From the IMG/VR virus record IMGVR_UViG_3300025823_000021, positions 1 to 25,510 of that record: DNA of 25,510 nucleotides; one strand, written 5' to 3'. Shown one piece after another: positions 12,706-18,953 of this stretch; the stretch's first letter is position 1; every line of letters begins with the position of its first letter. Below the pieces are notes generated by a model, which was not told the DNA's origin, did no database searches, and worked only from the letters and a program-made list of their open reading frames with translations. The DNA is from a virus. The position numbers and the translations under genes were made by a program.

Positions 12706-12953
12706 TGCTTTGGCTCCCGCTGTGACTCGCGCGCCGCCCGCTCCGCAGCGCGCTGCCGGATCTGGTCTCGGGCCTGCTTCGCGCGCTGTAGAGCGTTTTC
12801 GCTCACGAGACTCCGGATCTCCTGCGCTCTGTGATAGCGGGTCCAGTAGATCAGGCAGCACCCGAAAGCCATTAAGGCCAGCCCGTAACTGATCTGGATC
12901 GCGCCGGCGATAATCGCCCCCCACCCCAACCGAATCCAGGTCTCGTCCTTCAC
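12702..12953 (-). CDS. Small single-pass membrane protein with a charged tail
   Basis: An 83-residue protein. Residues about 10-36 form a hydrophobic span (GWGAIIAGAIQISYGLALMA, FGCCLIYW), followed by a highly charged helical tail (ENALQRAKQARDQIRQRAAE). The tail is probably cytoplasmic by the positive-inside rule. The ATG at 12953 overlaps the stop of the gene upstream (TGATG). Its role is unknown: it could be a membrane anchor for a replication or host-takeover factor, or a holin-type protein, but there is no neighbouring lysin to support that. Confidence 0.6.
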   Translation of the reverse strand: MKDETWIRLGWGAIIAGAIQISYGLALMAFGCCLIYWTRYHRAQEIRSLVSENALQRAKQARDQIRQRAAERAARESQREPKH

Positions 12954-13123
12954 TTCGGCAGCCGATCGCGGATTTCCTCGAGCGTCACACCGATCAGGTA
13001 CAGCGCTTCGAGTAGATCGCGGTCATCGACTGTTGCCGCGTCGTTCTTGTTGAGAAGCGGATCGAACCGGCTCTTGACGACTTCCTCCGGCTTCGGCTTG
13101 GGCTTCGCTTTTGATTTCGCCAT
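12950..13123 (-). CDS. Small basic-acidic protein, unknown function
   Basis: A 57-residue protein with a Lys/Pro-rich start (MAKSKAKPKPKPEEVVKSRF) and an acidic helical end (DRDLLEALYLIGVTLEEIRD). The ATG at 13123 has GAGGAG at good spacing, and the stop overlaps the next start. No family is recognised. The longer upstream frame has no independent support. Confidence 0.5.
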   Translation of the reverse strand: MAKSKAKPKPKPEEVVKSRFDPLLNKNDAATVDDRDLLEALYLIGVTLEEIRDRLPK

Positions 13124-13125
13124 CG

Positions 13126-13329
13126 CTACTCCTCGCACTCGGCCAACACTGCTTGGCGGCACGCCTCGCGAAAAGCCACCCGGTTGTCCGGTGTGCATTC
13201 GGTGCCGGCGAACTGCTCGACGACTTTCGACAAGCGCCTGCCGACACTGTTGCGGAACTCGGTTCCGAGGTCCGTGATGAAGCGGTCCCAGTGGCGAGCG
13301 TCGCGGTAGAACTGCATGGAGGCGGTCAC
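13126..13329 (-). CDS. Small helical phage protein, unknown function
   Basis: A 67-residue protein reading VTASMQFYRDARHWDRFITD, then LGTEFRNSVGRRLSKVVEQF and a C-terminal EACRQAVLAECEE. The GTG at 13329 overlaps the TGA stop of the nuclease gene (GTGA) and is preferred to the internal ATG at 13317, which lacks a ribosome-binding site. It is predicted to be helical with two Cys. No function is known. Confidence 0.5.
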   Translation of the reverse strand: MTASMQFYRDARHWDRFITDLGTEFRNSVGRRLSKVVEQFAGTECTPDNRVAFREACRQAVLAECEE

Positions 13330-13781
13330 GAAATCCACTCCACAACCCAATCCTTCGGCGGCCCACCCGTCACGGCGAGCCACTCGAACATCTGGAACCG
13401 TTCCGCCGCGACCAACAGCCGGGTCCGCGAGTCGCGCGCGTTCTTCGCTTTCCACGAGCCTTTGACTTCGACGAGTACGTAGCGCCTGGTTACGCCCAAC
13501 GACAGCACCAGGCCGAAGTCCGGTGTGTACGTCAGGCCGCGCGCGAGGTTGAACGTCATTGGGTGGTAGTCCCAGTCGATCATCACCCGACCTTCGAAGA
13601 ATCCACACTCTGCTTTGGCCAGCGCTTCGACGTACTGCGCGAAGTGGGCCTCGGTTGTTGAGTCGTAGATGGGTTGCTTGGGCGTCGCGTCGACATGCCC
13701 GCGGTCGCGCTTGCGGTTGGCGAGTTCGCGACGCACGGCCAGGCGGTGTCGCGGGGAGAGCGCGGAGAGGTCGAGTTTCAT
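13326..13781 (-). CDS. DUF1064-type PD-(D/E)XK nuclease
   Basis: A 151-residue protein. The nuclease core has an Ser/Thr-Glu motif in YDSTTEAHFAQYVEAL, the TYTPDFGLVL motif with its catalytic Asp, and VLVEVKGSWKAKNARDSRTR giving Glu-X-Lys, followed by LLVAAERFQMFEWLAV. These three elements in order are the PD-(D/E)XK fold of DUF1064 phage endonucleases, related to Holliday-junction resolvases. It probably acts on branched DNA during replication or before packaging. The ATG at 13781 overlaps the stop of the upstream coiled-coil gene (ATGA), and a modest AAGG lies upstream. Confidence 0.82.
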   Translation of the reverse strand: MKLDLSALSPRHRLAVRRELANRKRDRGHVDATPKQPIYDSTTEAHFAQYVEALAKAECGFFEGRVMIDWDYHPMTFNLARGLTYTPDFGLVLSLGVTRRYVLVEVKGSWKAKNARDSRTRLLVAAERFQMFEWLAVTGGPPKDWVVEWIS

Positions 13782-13975
13782 CCCCGACCTTCTTGACGGC
13801 GCTGAACTCTCGCGTGGATCTGATACACACGCCCATGTTGCTGCGCGGCGAGTTCTTCCCGCAGATCCACCACCTCCGCGCGCAGGGACTCGTTCTCGGA
13901 ACGCAGCTCGTCTTGGTCGTGAAAATGGAACATGAGCATCCGCCACCGCGACCCCATATCGGAGAGGTTGTCCAT
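13778..13975 (-). CDS. Small coiled-coil protein
   Basis: A 65-residue protein with a central coiled coil, DELRSENESLRAEVVDLREE, resembling a short leucine zipper, and a basic C terminus (RVYQIHARVQRRQEGRG). It could dimerise and bind nucleic acid or another replication protein. The ATG at 13975 overlaps the upstream stop (TGATG) and has GGGGGAG nearby. Its own stop overlaps the nuclease start, so the two may be made in equal amounts. Confidence 0.6.
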   Translation of the reverse strand: MDNLSDMGSRWRMLMFHFHDQDELRSENESLRAEVVDLREELAAQQHGRVYQIHARVQRRQEGRG

Positions 13976-14421
13976 CAGTGCTCCCCCGCGCCCAACTGCG
14001 CCATGATCTCGCCCGGACCGATCGCGATCGCCGGCGCGAGCGGCTCGAACTCACCGGCCGTCACCGCATAGCGCTTGCCTTGAGGCGGCCACTCGCGTGG
14101 CGGCGGCAGGTATTTGCCCGCGTGATACTGCTCGCGGTGCATCCCGGCCGCGTAGCGAGCAGCGGACCAGATGTCAGCCGGAAGCGGTACTCGGTTCCAG
14201 TGGTGTGAGCGCAACAGGCCGCGAATCGCCACGGCGAGGAAGTGCAGCGGGATCTCTTCGGTCACGAACACATACTGGTCGACCCGCGTCCCGAGTTCCT
14301 CCGCGTACACCGCGAACAGGCCGCTGATCAGCTTCGTGCGCATTTCGAGTACTTCGGCACTCGCGCGCTGCGTGGCGCCGCCATCGATCACCTGGTCCAA
14401 CACGCTTCTAAGCTCGTCCAT
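13975..14421 (-). CDS. Helicase-loader-like replication accessory protein (tentative)
   Basis: A 148-residue protein that is helical in its first two thirds. It contains LISGLFAVYAEELGTRVDQY, then IPLHFLAVAIRGLLRSHHWN and RVPLPADIWSAARYA. This succession (enzyme-like YAEEL, a helix, then a hydrophobic helix and RxPLPADI) resembles the G39P/DnaC-accessory proteins that load or restrain the replicative helicase. The C-terminal part is Pro-rich and less conserved-looking. It lies directly after the replication-initiator gene, overlapping it by 14 bases, which supports a joint role in phage replication. The assignment rests on pattern and position only. Confidence 0.45.
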   Translation of the reverse strand: MDELRSVLDQVIDGGATQRASAEVLEMRTKLISGLFAVYAEELGTRVDQYVFVTEEIPLHFLAVAIRGLLRSHHWNRVPLPADIWSAARYAAGMHREQYHAGKYLPPPREWPPQGKRYAVTAGEFEPLAPAIAIGPGEIMAQLGAGEH

Positions 14422-15355
14422 GCGTCACCCTCGCTATCGCTGCCTGTAAATCCGTGTCGAACTTTTCGCGCTTGGCGGCCGGGGACGCGCGAGCGTTGCG
14501 GCGCGCGGCGTTCGTGAGTTGCGGCCACTTGTTGCGAAGGTCGGCCCCGGACCGGATCTCGACTTCGTAGCCCGAGTCGCGGTTCGCGGGCGACATCGCC
14601 CATCGCACCGCGATCACGAGGCGATCGATGAGCGCTTTCTCGCCGGACGCTTCGAACAACTGGCCCAGTTCAGGGGCGCATTCCGGCATCTCGGCGATCG
14701 CCTTCGCCGAACGCAGCCGCCATCCCTTCGGGAACGCGGCGCCCTCCACGGACTGGAGTTCCGACTCGAGTACGTCGACCACGGCGAACGCCCAGCCAGG
14801 TGGCGGGTTGGGCTTCAACTTCGGTTTCGATCGGGTGGAACTCGAGACCGGAGCCGCCGGAGGCGGCGACTTGGGGTGTTCTTTAGGCCCAGGCCCAGGT
14901 ACTGGCTCAGGCCCAGGCCCAGGAAGTGCGCCTATGGGCGGACGTTGGCGGACAGTGTCGGCCGTTGGCGGACAACGTTTGCCACCGTTCGCCGTTGGCT
15001 GCCCAGAGTGGTCGGGCGGCAGACTCGCGAACAACTGACCAGCCCGGTGCACACGCTTGAGAACCCAGTCCTCGCAGTGCGCGTGCCAGTTGTGAACGAC
15101 GAGACGATGGTCAGGGTGGGTATCGATCCACCGGGTTGAGACAAGCGCCTCTACGAGTTCGCGACCTGGGCACCGGTCCCAATCGAGGCCGGCCGCGATC
15201 TCGTCGTCAGTGAAGCGCCCGACATCGCCACGCTGCGCGTTCTCGGCCGTGAAATCCCACAGCGCCTGAAGTAGCCCCTTCGCTTCCCAACTGGAAAGCG
15301 TGAGCTTCCGCTGCAACAGCCGAAACTTCAGCTTGAGGTCTGTACCTCGCTTCAT
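14408..15355 (-). CDS. Replication initiator-like protein (winged helix N-terminus, lambda O analog)
   Basis: A 315-residue protein. The N-terminal 110 residues (LTLSSWEAKGLLQALWDFTA, RFTDDEIAAGLDWD, HRLVVHNWHAHCEDWVLKR) form the helix-turn-helix domain of phage replisome-organiser proteins. A Pro/Gly-rich flexible linker (ALPGPGPEPVPGPGPKEH) separates it from a helical C-terminal domain (FAVVDVLESELQSVEG, LIDRLVIAVRWAMSP), probably the helicase-recruiting part. Lambda O has the same two-domain plan with origin iterons inside its gene; iteron-like repeats lie at 14944-15000 within the linker region here. The ATG at 15355 has GGGGGTG upstream. The stop overlaps the helicase-loader-like gene. 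Confidence 0.68.
   Translation of the reverse strand: MKRGTDLKLKFRLLQRKLTLSSWEAKGLLQALWDFTAENAQRGDVGRFTDDEIAAGLDWDRCPGRELVEALVSTRWIDTHPDHRLVVHNWHAHCEDWVLKRVHRAGQLFASLPPDHSGQPTANGGKRCPPTADTVRQRPPIGALPGPGPEPVPGPGPKEHPKSPPPAAPVSSSTRSKPKLKPNPPPGWAFAVVDVLESELQSVEGAAFPKGWRLRSAKAIAEMPECAPELGQLFEASGEKALIDRLVIAVRWAMSPANRDSGYEVEIRSGADLRNKWPQLTNAARRNARASPAAKREKFDTDLQAAIARVTHGRA
14944..15000. repeat. Iteron-like repeats inside the replication gene, candidate origin
   Basis: GTTGGCGGACA occurs at 14944-14954 and 14964-14974, and GTTGGC again at 14994-14999. The offsets are 20 and 30 bases, so all copies face about the same side of the helix. A further GGCGGAC lies just upstream at about 14938. They fall in the linker-coding part of the initiator gene, where protein sequence is least constrained, as for the lambda origin. 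Part of the repeat could simply reflect Pro codons. Confidence 0.4.
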
Positions 15356-15385
15356 ACAGCGCGCACCCCCCGGAGCGCTTCGGTC

Positions 15386-15643
15386 CTACAAACACACCTC
15401 TGGTCGATCACCAATCGCGCACGAATAACACTTCGCGCCCGGCATTTGAACGAGCACCTTGCCAGACAGCACCCACTTTCCGGGCTTCCGATAGACGAAC
15501 TCGCAATCGTGTGAATCGATATAGCTCTGCTTCTCGACCATCGACCAGACGCACAGCGGGACGAACAAGATGGTGGCAGCGAGCAACGCAAGCAGGATCC
15601 GCCCGCCCCAGTCCTCGCAGAGATCCCGGACGAACGCGATCAA
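15386..15643 (-). CDS. Small membrane protein with a cysteine-bearing C-terminal domain
   Basis: An 85-residue protein with one membrane span at about residues 16-34 (RILLALLAATILFVPLCVWS) and a 45-residue tail rich in Cys (HDCEFVYRKPGKW, GAKCYSCAIGDRPEVCL). The tail is probably outside the cytoplasm if its Cys form disulfides, but the orientation cannot be settled. The ATG at 15643 overlaps the stop of the upstream gene (ATGA). Possible roles are membrane anchoring or host modification; no lysis partner is nearby. Confidence 0.6.
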   Translation of the reverse strand: MIAFVRDLCEDWGGRILLALLAATILFVPLCVWSMVEKQSYIDSHDCEFVYRKPGKWVLSGKVLVQMPGAKCYSCAIGDRPEVCL

Positions 15644-15987
15644 GCCCCACCCTCAAACAACAACGACCGCCAGACCCGCCGCGGATTCCGATGCGCCGTC
15701 ACCCGATCGCTGGCGCGGTACTGGTCGGTCGCCTCGATCCATCTGTTGTCCCGAGCCCGCCGCATCACCGCGCCCATCGCGCGCGGCTCGTGCGGCCCCT
15801 TGCACTCGGGAATCCGCGACCACACCTCGTCGACGATGAACGACTCGAGCTCGATCGCCGTGCGCCACACTGCTTCAAGCGCGTGCGCGGCCCAGTCCCA
15901 CTCGACGTTCGCGGCCACGCGGTTGATCGCATCGTCGCGGGCGTGTGTTGCGGCGGGTGCGTCGAAGTTGAGTTCGGGCTGGTTCAC
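15640..15987 (-). CDS. Phage early protein of a common unknown type
   Basis: A 115-residue protein that is acidic and helical in its first half (NRVAANVEWDWAAHALEAVW, FIVDEVWSRIPE). It contains PHEPRAMGAVMRRARDN, followed by RWIEATDQYRASDRVTAH and a basic C terminus. The segment with PRAMGAVMRRA is familiar from small phage proteins near replication genes, but no biochemical role is known to me. The GTG start at 15987 overlaps the upstream stop (GTGA). It is followed by the membrane protein with the ATGA junction. Confidence 0.6.
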   Translation of the reverse strand: MNQPELNFDAPAATHARDDAINRVAANVEWDWAAHALEAVWRTAIELESFIVDEVWSRIPECKGPHEPRAMGAVMRRARDNRWIEATDQYRASDRVTAHRNPRRVWRSLLFEGGA

Positions 15988-16166
15988 TGCTTGATGCGCT
16001 CCGGATCAGCAGCCATTCCGAGCTCATCCGCGAGAACAGCGACGAAGTGGTTCTTCTCTGGATCCTTCCCCAGATCAACCATCTCGTCGTCGAGAATGCG
16101 CGTGAATGTCCTGGGGCGACCAGCGTCGTCCCATGTGTCGATCCGCATCAGAACTTTGATTGCCAC
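15984..16166 (-). CDS. Small acidic protein, unknown function
   Basis: A 60-residue protein reading VAIKVLMRIDTWDDAGRPRT, then FTRILDDEMVDLGKDPEKNH and ADELGMAADPERIKQ. It is acidic, likely a small beta-alpha fold, with no membrane span. The GTG at 16166 is chosen because an AGAGGGGGG ribosome-binding site containing a run of eight G's lies just upstream; the longer upstream frame overlaps another gene. The homopolymer sits where a length change would alter the spacing between ribosome-binding site and start, rather than the protein. Confidence 0.55.
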   Translation of the reverse strand: MAIKVLMRIDTWDDAGRPRTFTRILDDEMVDLGKDPEKNHFVAVLADELGMAADPERIKQ

Positions 16167-16189
16167 ACCACCCCCCCCTCTGAATTTCG

Positions 16190-16894
16190 TCAACCGACCA
16201 CCCTCCGATACAGCCGCGCAACACGATGATGGGTCCGCGCGAGCACGCGCTTGCGGCCGATCTGGAGACAAGGTGACTTGTACCCGAGTAGCCTCGCGAC
16301 TTCGCCCTTCGTGAAATACTCGGCTTCGAGCTCGCGCAGCAGCTTCCACGTCGGCCCGGCCGGAATCAGCCCGTGGTCGGCGACCGCGTCCTCGTCAACC
16401 GCGAGGATCGCGTCGGCGGTGCGCTTGCGAGTCTGCTTGTTCTGGCCGGACAGAATCTCGAACACCGTCGTCGTACCGATGTCGCACGCGGCTGCGACCT
16501 GTTTGTATCCGACACCTCGTTTCGAGAGGCGCTTGAGATGCCGACGCGCAGGCTTCGCGTCCACCAGGCCGTTCCAGACGAGCGACACCCGGCAGTCGCC
16601 ACAGATTCCACCGACGCTGTCCTTGCGCAGATGCCGGCCGCGAGGGCAGCCACTCTCGTCGATTCCGGGGCAACCGAGGTAGGTCCGCGTCCTGATCGAC
16701 CCATCCCGGCGCGTGAACTTCTGCTCGACCGCGATCGGCGCGCGAGGTGTGAAATCCGCGAGAGCCTCTTTCGCCCGCCGCTGGCGCTTGTGGTACACGG
16801 TGGTGTTGGCCTGACGGCACGGCGCGCACCGACAGCCACGCACGTAGCAGGCGCGCGTGCCGTGGGCGTGGTCGCCTTCGAAGATCAATTTCAC
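16190..16894 (-). CDS. Cysteine-rich and helix-turn-helix protein, probable regulator
   Basis: A 234-residue protein. The N-terminal part has HGTRACYVRGCRCAPCRQAN, a Cys-rich element widely seen in phages of high-GC bacteria. A second Cys cluster (LGCPGIDESGCPRGRH, ICGDCRVSLVW) follows, then a helix-turn-helix (LSKRGVGYKQVAAACDIGTT, TVFEILSGQNK). A further segment, TWKLLRELEAEYFTKGEVAR, ends the protein. The Cys clusters suggest zinc binding, and the helix-turn-helix DNA binding. GTG at 16894 is preferred, as GAAGG lies seven bases upstream; a longer TTG start would overlap the upstream gene. It is likely an early regulator. Confidence 0.65.
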   Translation of the reverse strand: MKLIFEGDHAHGTRACYVRGCRCAPCRQANTTVYHKRQRRAKEALADFTPRAPIAVEQKFTRRDGSIRTRTYLGCPGIDESGCPRGRHLRKDSVGGICGDCRVSLVWNGLVDAKPARRHLKRLSKRGVGYKQVAAACDIGTTTVFEILSGQNKQTRKRTADAILAVDEDAVADHGLIPAGPTWKLLRELEAEYFTKGEVARLLGYKSPCLQIGRKRVLARTHHRVARLYRRVVG

Positions 16895-16931
16895 GCCGAC
16901 ACCTTCACACACCGTTGTGACCAGCCAGGAC

Positions 16932-17333
16932 TCAAGCCACCTGCTCCCGCACGCGCGGCACGACCTTTCGCACCCCCCGCGCCGCAATCCCCTCGACAGC
17001 CCGCCCGATCCCTTCGAGCCGAACCTGTGTCTCTCGCAGTTCGGTCAGCAGTTCCGCAAGCGATTCCTCGACGGGCGGCGCGACGATCTGCCATCGCACC
17101 CCGCACAGCTCCGCGATCGCGTCGAGCAGCGGGCCCGGGTTGGTCCGCAGTACCTGATCGAACAGTTGCCAAGGCGGATTGAGATCGCCCTGCCCAGCCA
17201 CCGTTCGATCGAGCTTCCCGAGCGCGCCCGTCGACGTCGGCCAAACATCGCCGGCAATCTCGGATTTGTGTCCCTCGATGGCATCCGCCACTCCTCGACG
17301 GAACTGGCTGGATTCGCGAAGGTTTTCCGTCAC
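16932..17333 (-). CDS. First gene of the minus-strand early operon, possible regulator
   Basis: A 133-residue protein reading VTENLRESSQFRRGVADAIE from a GTG at 17333. It is helical, with a central WQLFDQVLRTNPGPLLDAIA and a C-terminal coiled-coil-like segment ESLAELLTELRETQVRLEG that ends in a basic KVVPRVREQ. Size and position (first gene of the leftward early operon, next to the repressor region) recall CII-type or early regulatory proteins, but no helix-turn-helix is clear. The ribosome-binding site is weak (AGG). I make no functional claim beyond a possible regulator. Confidence 0.5.
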   Translation of the reverse strand: MTENLRESSQFRRGVADAIEGHKSEIAGDVWPTSTGALGKLDRTVAGQGDLNPPWQLFDQVLRTNPGPLLDAIAELCGVRWQIVAPPVEESLAELLTELRETQVRLEGIGRAVEGIAARGVRKVVPRVREQVA

Positions 17334-17376
17334 GCTGAAACCTGCTGAAAGCGATTACCAGTTGTTTTCAGGTCGG
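17334..17376. promoter_or_regulatory. CTGAAA repeats, candidate operator of the leftward operon
   Basis: GCTGAAA occurs at 17334-17340 and 17344-17350, one helical turn apart. Its inverse, TTTTCAG, lies at 17365-17371 and extends to CAGG opposite an upstream CCTG. They sit immediately before the leftward early operon. No clear -35/-10 pair can be fixed. The rest of the gap to 17483 is G+C-rich and shows only a near-palindrome TGCAGCTTGCA. Confidence 0.4.
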
Positions 17377-17483
17377 GAGCGACGCAAGAAAGGGGCGATG
17401 CAGCTTGCAGCGAAGACACGCCTCGTGAGAGGATGGAAAAGTGCGGAGGCGCCGCGGGGGCGACGCGCTGAACAGGGGGGATC

Positions 17484-17693
17484 GTGGAAGACTCCGCGCC
17501 GTTCTCGACGGGCGAAACAGTGTTCGTTCTCGCGCTGTACTTCCTACCGTGGCTCGTGGCTAAGGCGCGCGGCCACCACCAGTCGGGCGCGATCTTCGCG
17601 ACCGTCACCCTGCTCGGATGGACTGTTGTCGGATGGATCTTCGCGATGATCTGGGCGTACACCGCGATTCCGCCGGAGTACCGGCGGCGGTGA
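17484..17693 (+). CDS. Superinfection immunity membrane protein (Imm family)
   Basis: A 69-residue protein with two membrane spans: VFVLALYFLPWLVAKARG and ATVTLLGWTVVGWIFAMIWA. This is the T4 Imm-like superinfection-immunity family, with its LYFLPxxxA motif before a short loop (GHHQSGAIF) and LLGWTxxGWIxAxIWA. Such proteins sit in the host membrane and block DNA entry by related phages. The start is GTG at 17484, with AGGGGGGATC upstream. It lies next to the repressor gene, so it may be expressed in the lysogen and give immunity alongside the repressor. Confidence 0.85.
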   Translation: MEDSAPFSTGETVFVLALYFLPWLVAKARGHHQSGAIFATVTLLGWTVVGWIFAMIWAYTAIPPEYRRR

Positions 17694-17781
17694 CACTGGC
17701 ATGTTTTGGGAAGCAAACACTCTTGCGCTGTCGCGTCACTGGGCGCGTTGGTAGCGTGCAATTCGTGAAGGACGCAACCGG

Positions 17782-18009
17782 TCATGCCGCAGGAACTCGA
17801 GCCCCTTCGACAACGAGGTCTTCGAGGCTGATTGTTCCACCACCAGGGGTAGGCTCAGCATGTGAAGCCTTGATGATCTGAAGCGCCGTGGAAGCGCTAC
17901 AACCACCGCCGAGGCACACGCGATTCACAGTCCTCTGCTGGAGTCCAGCTCGACGGGCAAACGCCGCCTGCCTTTCGTCTCGTGCGTCCAAGTACTCGTT
18001 GATGTCCAT
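17782..18009 (-). CDS. Small Cro/CI-type helix-turn-helix repressor
   Basis: A 75-residue protein starting MDINEYLDARDERQAAFARR, with a helix-turn-helix of the Cro/CI class (RQAAFARRAGLQQRTVNRVC, then LGGGCSASTALQIIKASH). It lacks the C-terminal dimerisation and self-cleavage domain of lambda CI, so it is a compact repressor or Cro-like protein. I start at the ATG at 18009 because a promoter (-35 TTGACA, -10 TAGCTT) ends just upstream, making the mRNA leaderless. The alternative ATG at 18069 has a good AAGGA site but would put the coding sequence through the promoter. It is transcribed toward the superinfection-immunity gene; the 88-base gap between their ends shows no clear terminator. Confidence 0.8.
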   Translation of the reverse strand: MDINEYLDARDERQAAFARRAGLQQRTVNRVCLGGGCSASTALQIIKASHAEPTPGGGTISLEDLVVEGARVPAA

Positions 18010-18019
18010 GACGCGACCG

Positions 18020-18048
18020 AAGCTAGGCGTATCCGACTCGGATGTCAA
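18020..18048 (-). promoter_or_regulatory. Repressor promoter with a palindromic operator, leaderless start
   Basis: On the minus strand TTGACA (18043-18048) and TAGCTT (18020-18025) are separated by exactly 17 bases. The spacer contains the perfect palindrome ATCCGA-C-TCGGAT (plus strand 18031-18043). Transcription should begin only about four bases before the ATG at 18009, like the leaderless lambda cI mRNA. The operator position between -35 and -10 suggests autorepression. Confidence 0.65.
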
Positions 18049-18117
18049 GGCGGTTTCGTCTGTTCGCATGCGAGTCCTTGACGACTAGCCTCTATCCCTA
18101 CGGGGGAGGCCGCGAAA

Positions 18118-18630
18118 ATGCGCGAAACGGACTACGAAGCGATTCTGGAAGCAGAGCCGGTATATACCGACGATCAGGGTAGGGACGTGTGGGACATGGA
18201 CTTGATCGTGCGCCAGCTGCTCGTGAATATCATGAACGACCGGGGATGGAGTCAGGCGCAAGCGGCCAAGAAATTCGGCTTCTCACAGAAGACACTTAGC
18301 CGATTCCTATCTGGCCAGCAGAACACCTCTCTCCGCAAGCTGTCACAGATCGCTACGGGGCTGGAAACCACCCCTCTCCGCTTTCTCGACAGCCATCCTG
18401 ACCTCGGGCGGAAACGTCCCGCAGTCCGGATCGTGCGCGACAAGGTGTACGACCGATTCCGATCAGTCTTTACTCCGCAGGAGCAAGATCAGTTGCTCAC
18501 CCTGATCGAAGAGATTCGCAACTTGGGACTCTATGCCGCCGCTGTTTCTACGCTCAAGGGCATCGTGGACGCCGGCAAGATCGGTAAGCGGCGAGGGAAA
18601 CGCGAGGCGCGAAAGAAAGTAGGCGGATAG
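18118..18630 (+). CDS. XRE-family helix-turn-helix regulator
   Basis: A 170-residue protein. Residues about 30-90 form an XRE helix-turn-helix (LLVNIMNDRGWSQAQAAKKF, GFSQKTLSRFLSGQQNTSLR, then LSQIATGLETTPLRFL). An acidic N-terminal part, a region RPAVRIVRDKVYDRFRSVFT and a very basic tail (KIGKRRGKREARKKVGG) follow. It is divergent from the small repressor and probably works with it as the second regulator of the switch. GGGGGAGG lies eight bases before the ATG at 18118. It is followed by the rightward operon promoter at 18634. Whether it is the repressor or a Cro-like protein is not decided by sequence. Confidence 0.8.
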   Translation: MRETDYEAILEAEPVYTDDQGRDVWDMDLIVRQLLVNIMNDRGWSQAQAAKKFGFSQKTLSRFLSGQQNTSLRKLSQIATGLETTPLRFLDSHPDLGRKRPAVRIVRDKVYDRFRSVFTPQEQDQLLTLIEEIRNLGLYAAAVSTLKGIVDAGKIGKRRGKREARKKVGG

Positions 18631-18633
18631 GAC

Positions 18634-18662
18634 TTGCATACCTAGTCGGATGCGCCTACAGT
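18634..18662 (+). promoter_or_regulatory. Rightward promoter sharing its operator with the repressor promoter
   Basis: TTGCAT (18634-18639) and TACAGT (18657-18662) are 17 bases apart. The spacer ACCTAGTCGGATGCGCC agrees with that of the repressor promoter (TCCGAGTCGGATACGCC) at 14 of 17 positions, and AGTCGGATRCGCCTA is common to both. Transcription would start near 18669 and run into the gene at 18690. The same position within each promoter suggests one regulator controls both. Confidence 0.65.
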
Positions 18663-18689
18663 GGGTTCCGTCACCAACACGGAGCCGAC

Positions 18690-18950
18690 GTGCCCACCAC
18701 CGAATCCGACCGCATCCACACCCACTACGCCACCCGCGACGCCGAACGCGCCGCCGCCCACGACGCCCTCGAAGCCGCCCGCGGCCCCATCTGCGACGAG
18801 CCTGGCTGCAAGGGCCCGATCTGGCATCAGTCGAAGCCGCGCGTCCGCTGCCCGAAGTGCAAAGGGCAAGGGCGATTGCAGGTGGCCGACCGCGAGGAGA
18901 TCCGGCGGTTGGAGCGCGCGTACGACGCGGCTTGCGTGGTGGGGGACTAG
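18690..18950 (+). CDS. Zinc-ribbon protein, first gene of the rightward operon
   Basis: An 86-residue protein with an acidic helical N terminus (HYATRDAERAAAHDALEAAR) and two Cys pairs: ICDEPGCKGPIWHQ and VRCPKCKGQGRLQV. These could hold one zinc. GTG at 18690 has GGAG (18681-18684) at good spacing. It lies just downstream of the shared-operator promoter. Function is unknown; a small regulatory or DNA-binding accessory protein is possible. Confidence 0.6.
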   Translation: MPTTESDRIHTHYATRDAERAAAHDALEAARGPICDEPGCKGPIWHQSKPRVRCPKCKGQGRLQVADREEIRRLERAYDAACVVGD

Positions 18951-18953
18951 GCC

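Noticed and set aside
12702-12953. Holin role for the small membrane protein
   Set aside because: No lysin or other lysis gene is nearby, and it lies in the early operon.
13318-13366. Long upstream extensions of several small early genes, e.g. to 13366 or 14054
   Set aside because: They overlap neighbours in other frames, are low-complexity, and internal starts have ribosome-binding sites or stop-start overlaps.
14878-14932. CAGGCCCAGG-type tandem repeat
   Set aside because: It encodes a Pro/Gly linker in the replication gene and is explained by that; there are no CRISPR-like spacers.
17694-17781. Terminator or attachment site between the immunity gene and the repressor
   Set aside because: Only a weak GTTTT/AAAC pairing is seen, with no strong stem or T-run and no integrase to suggest an attachment site.
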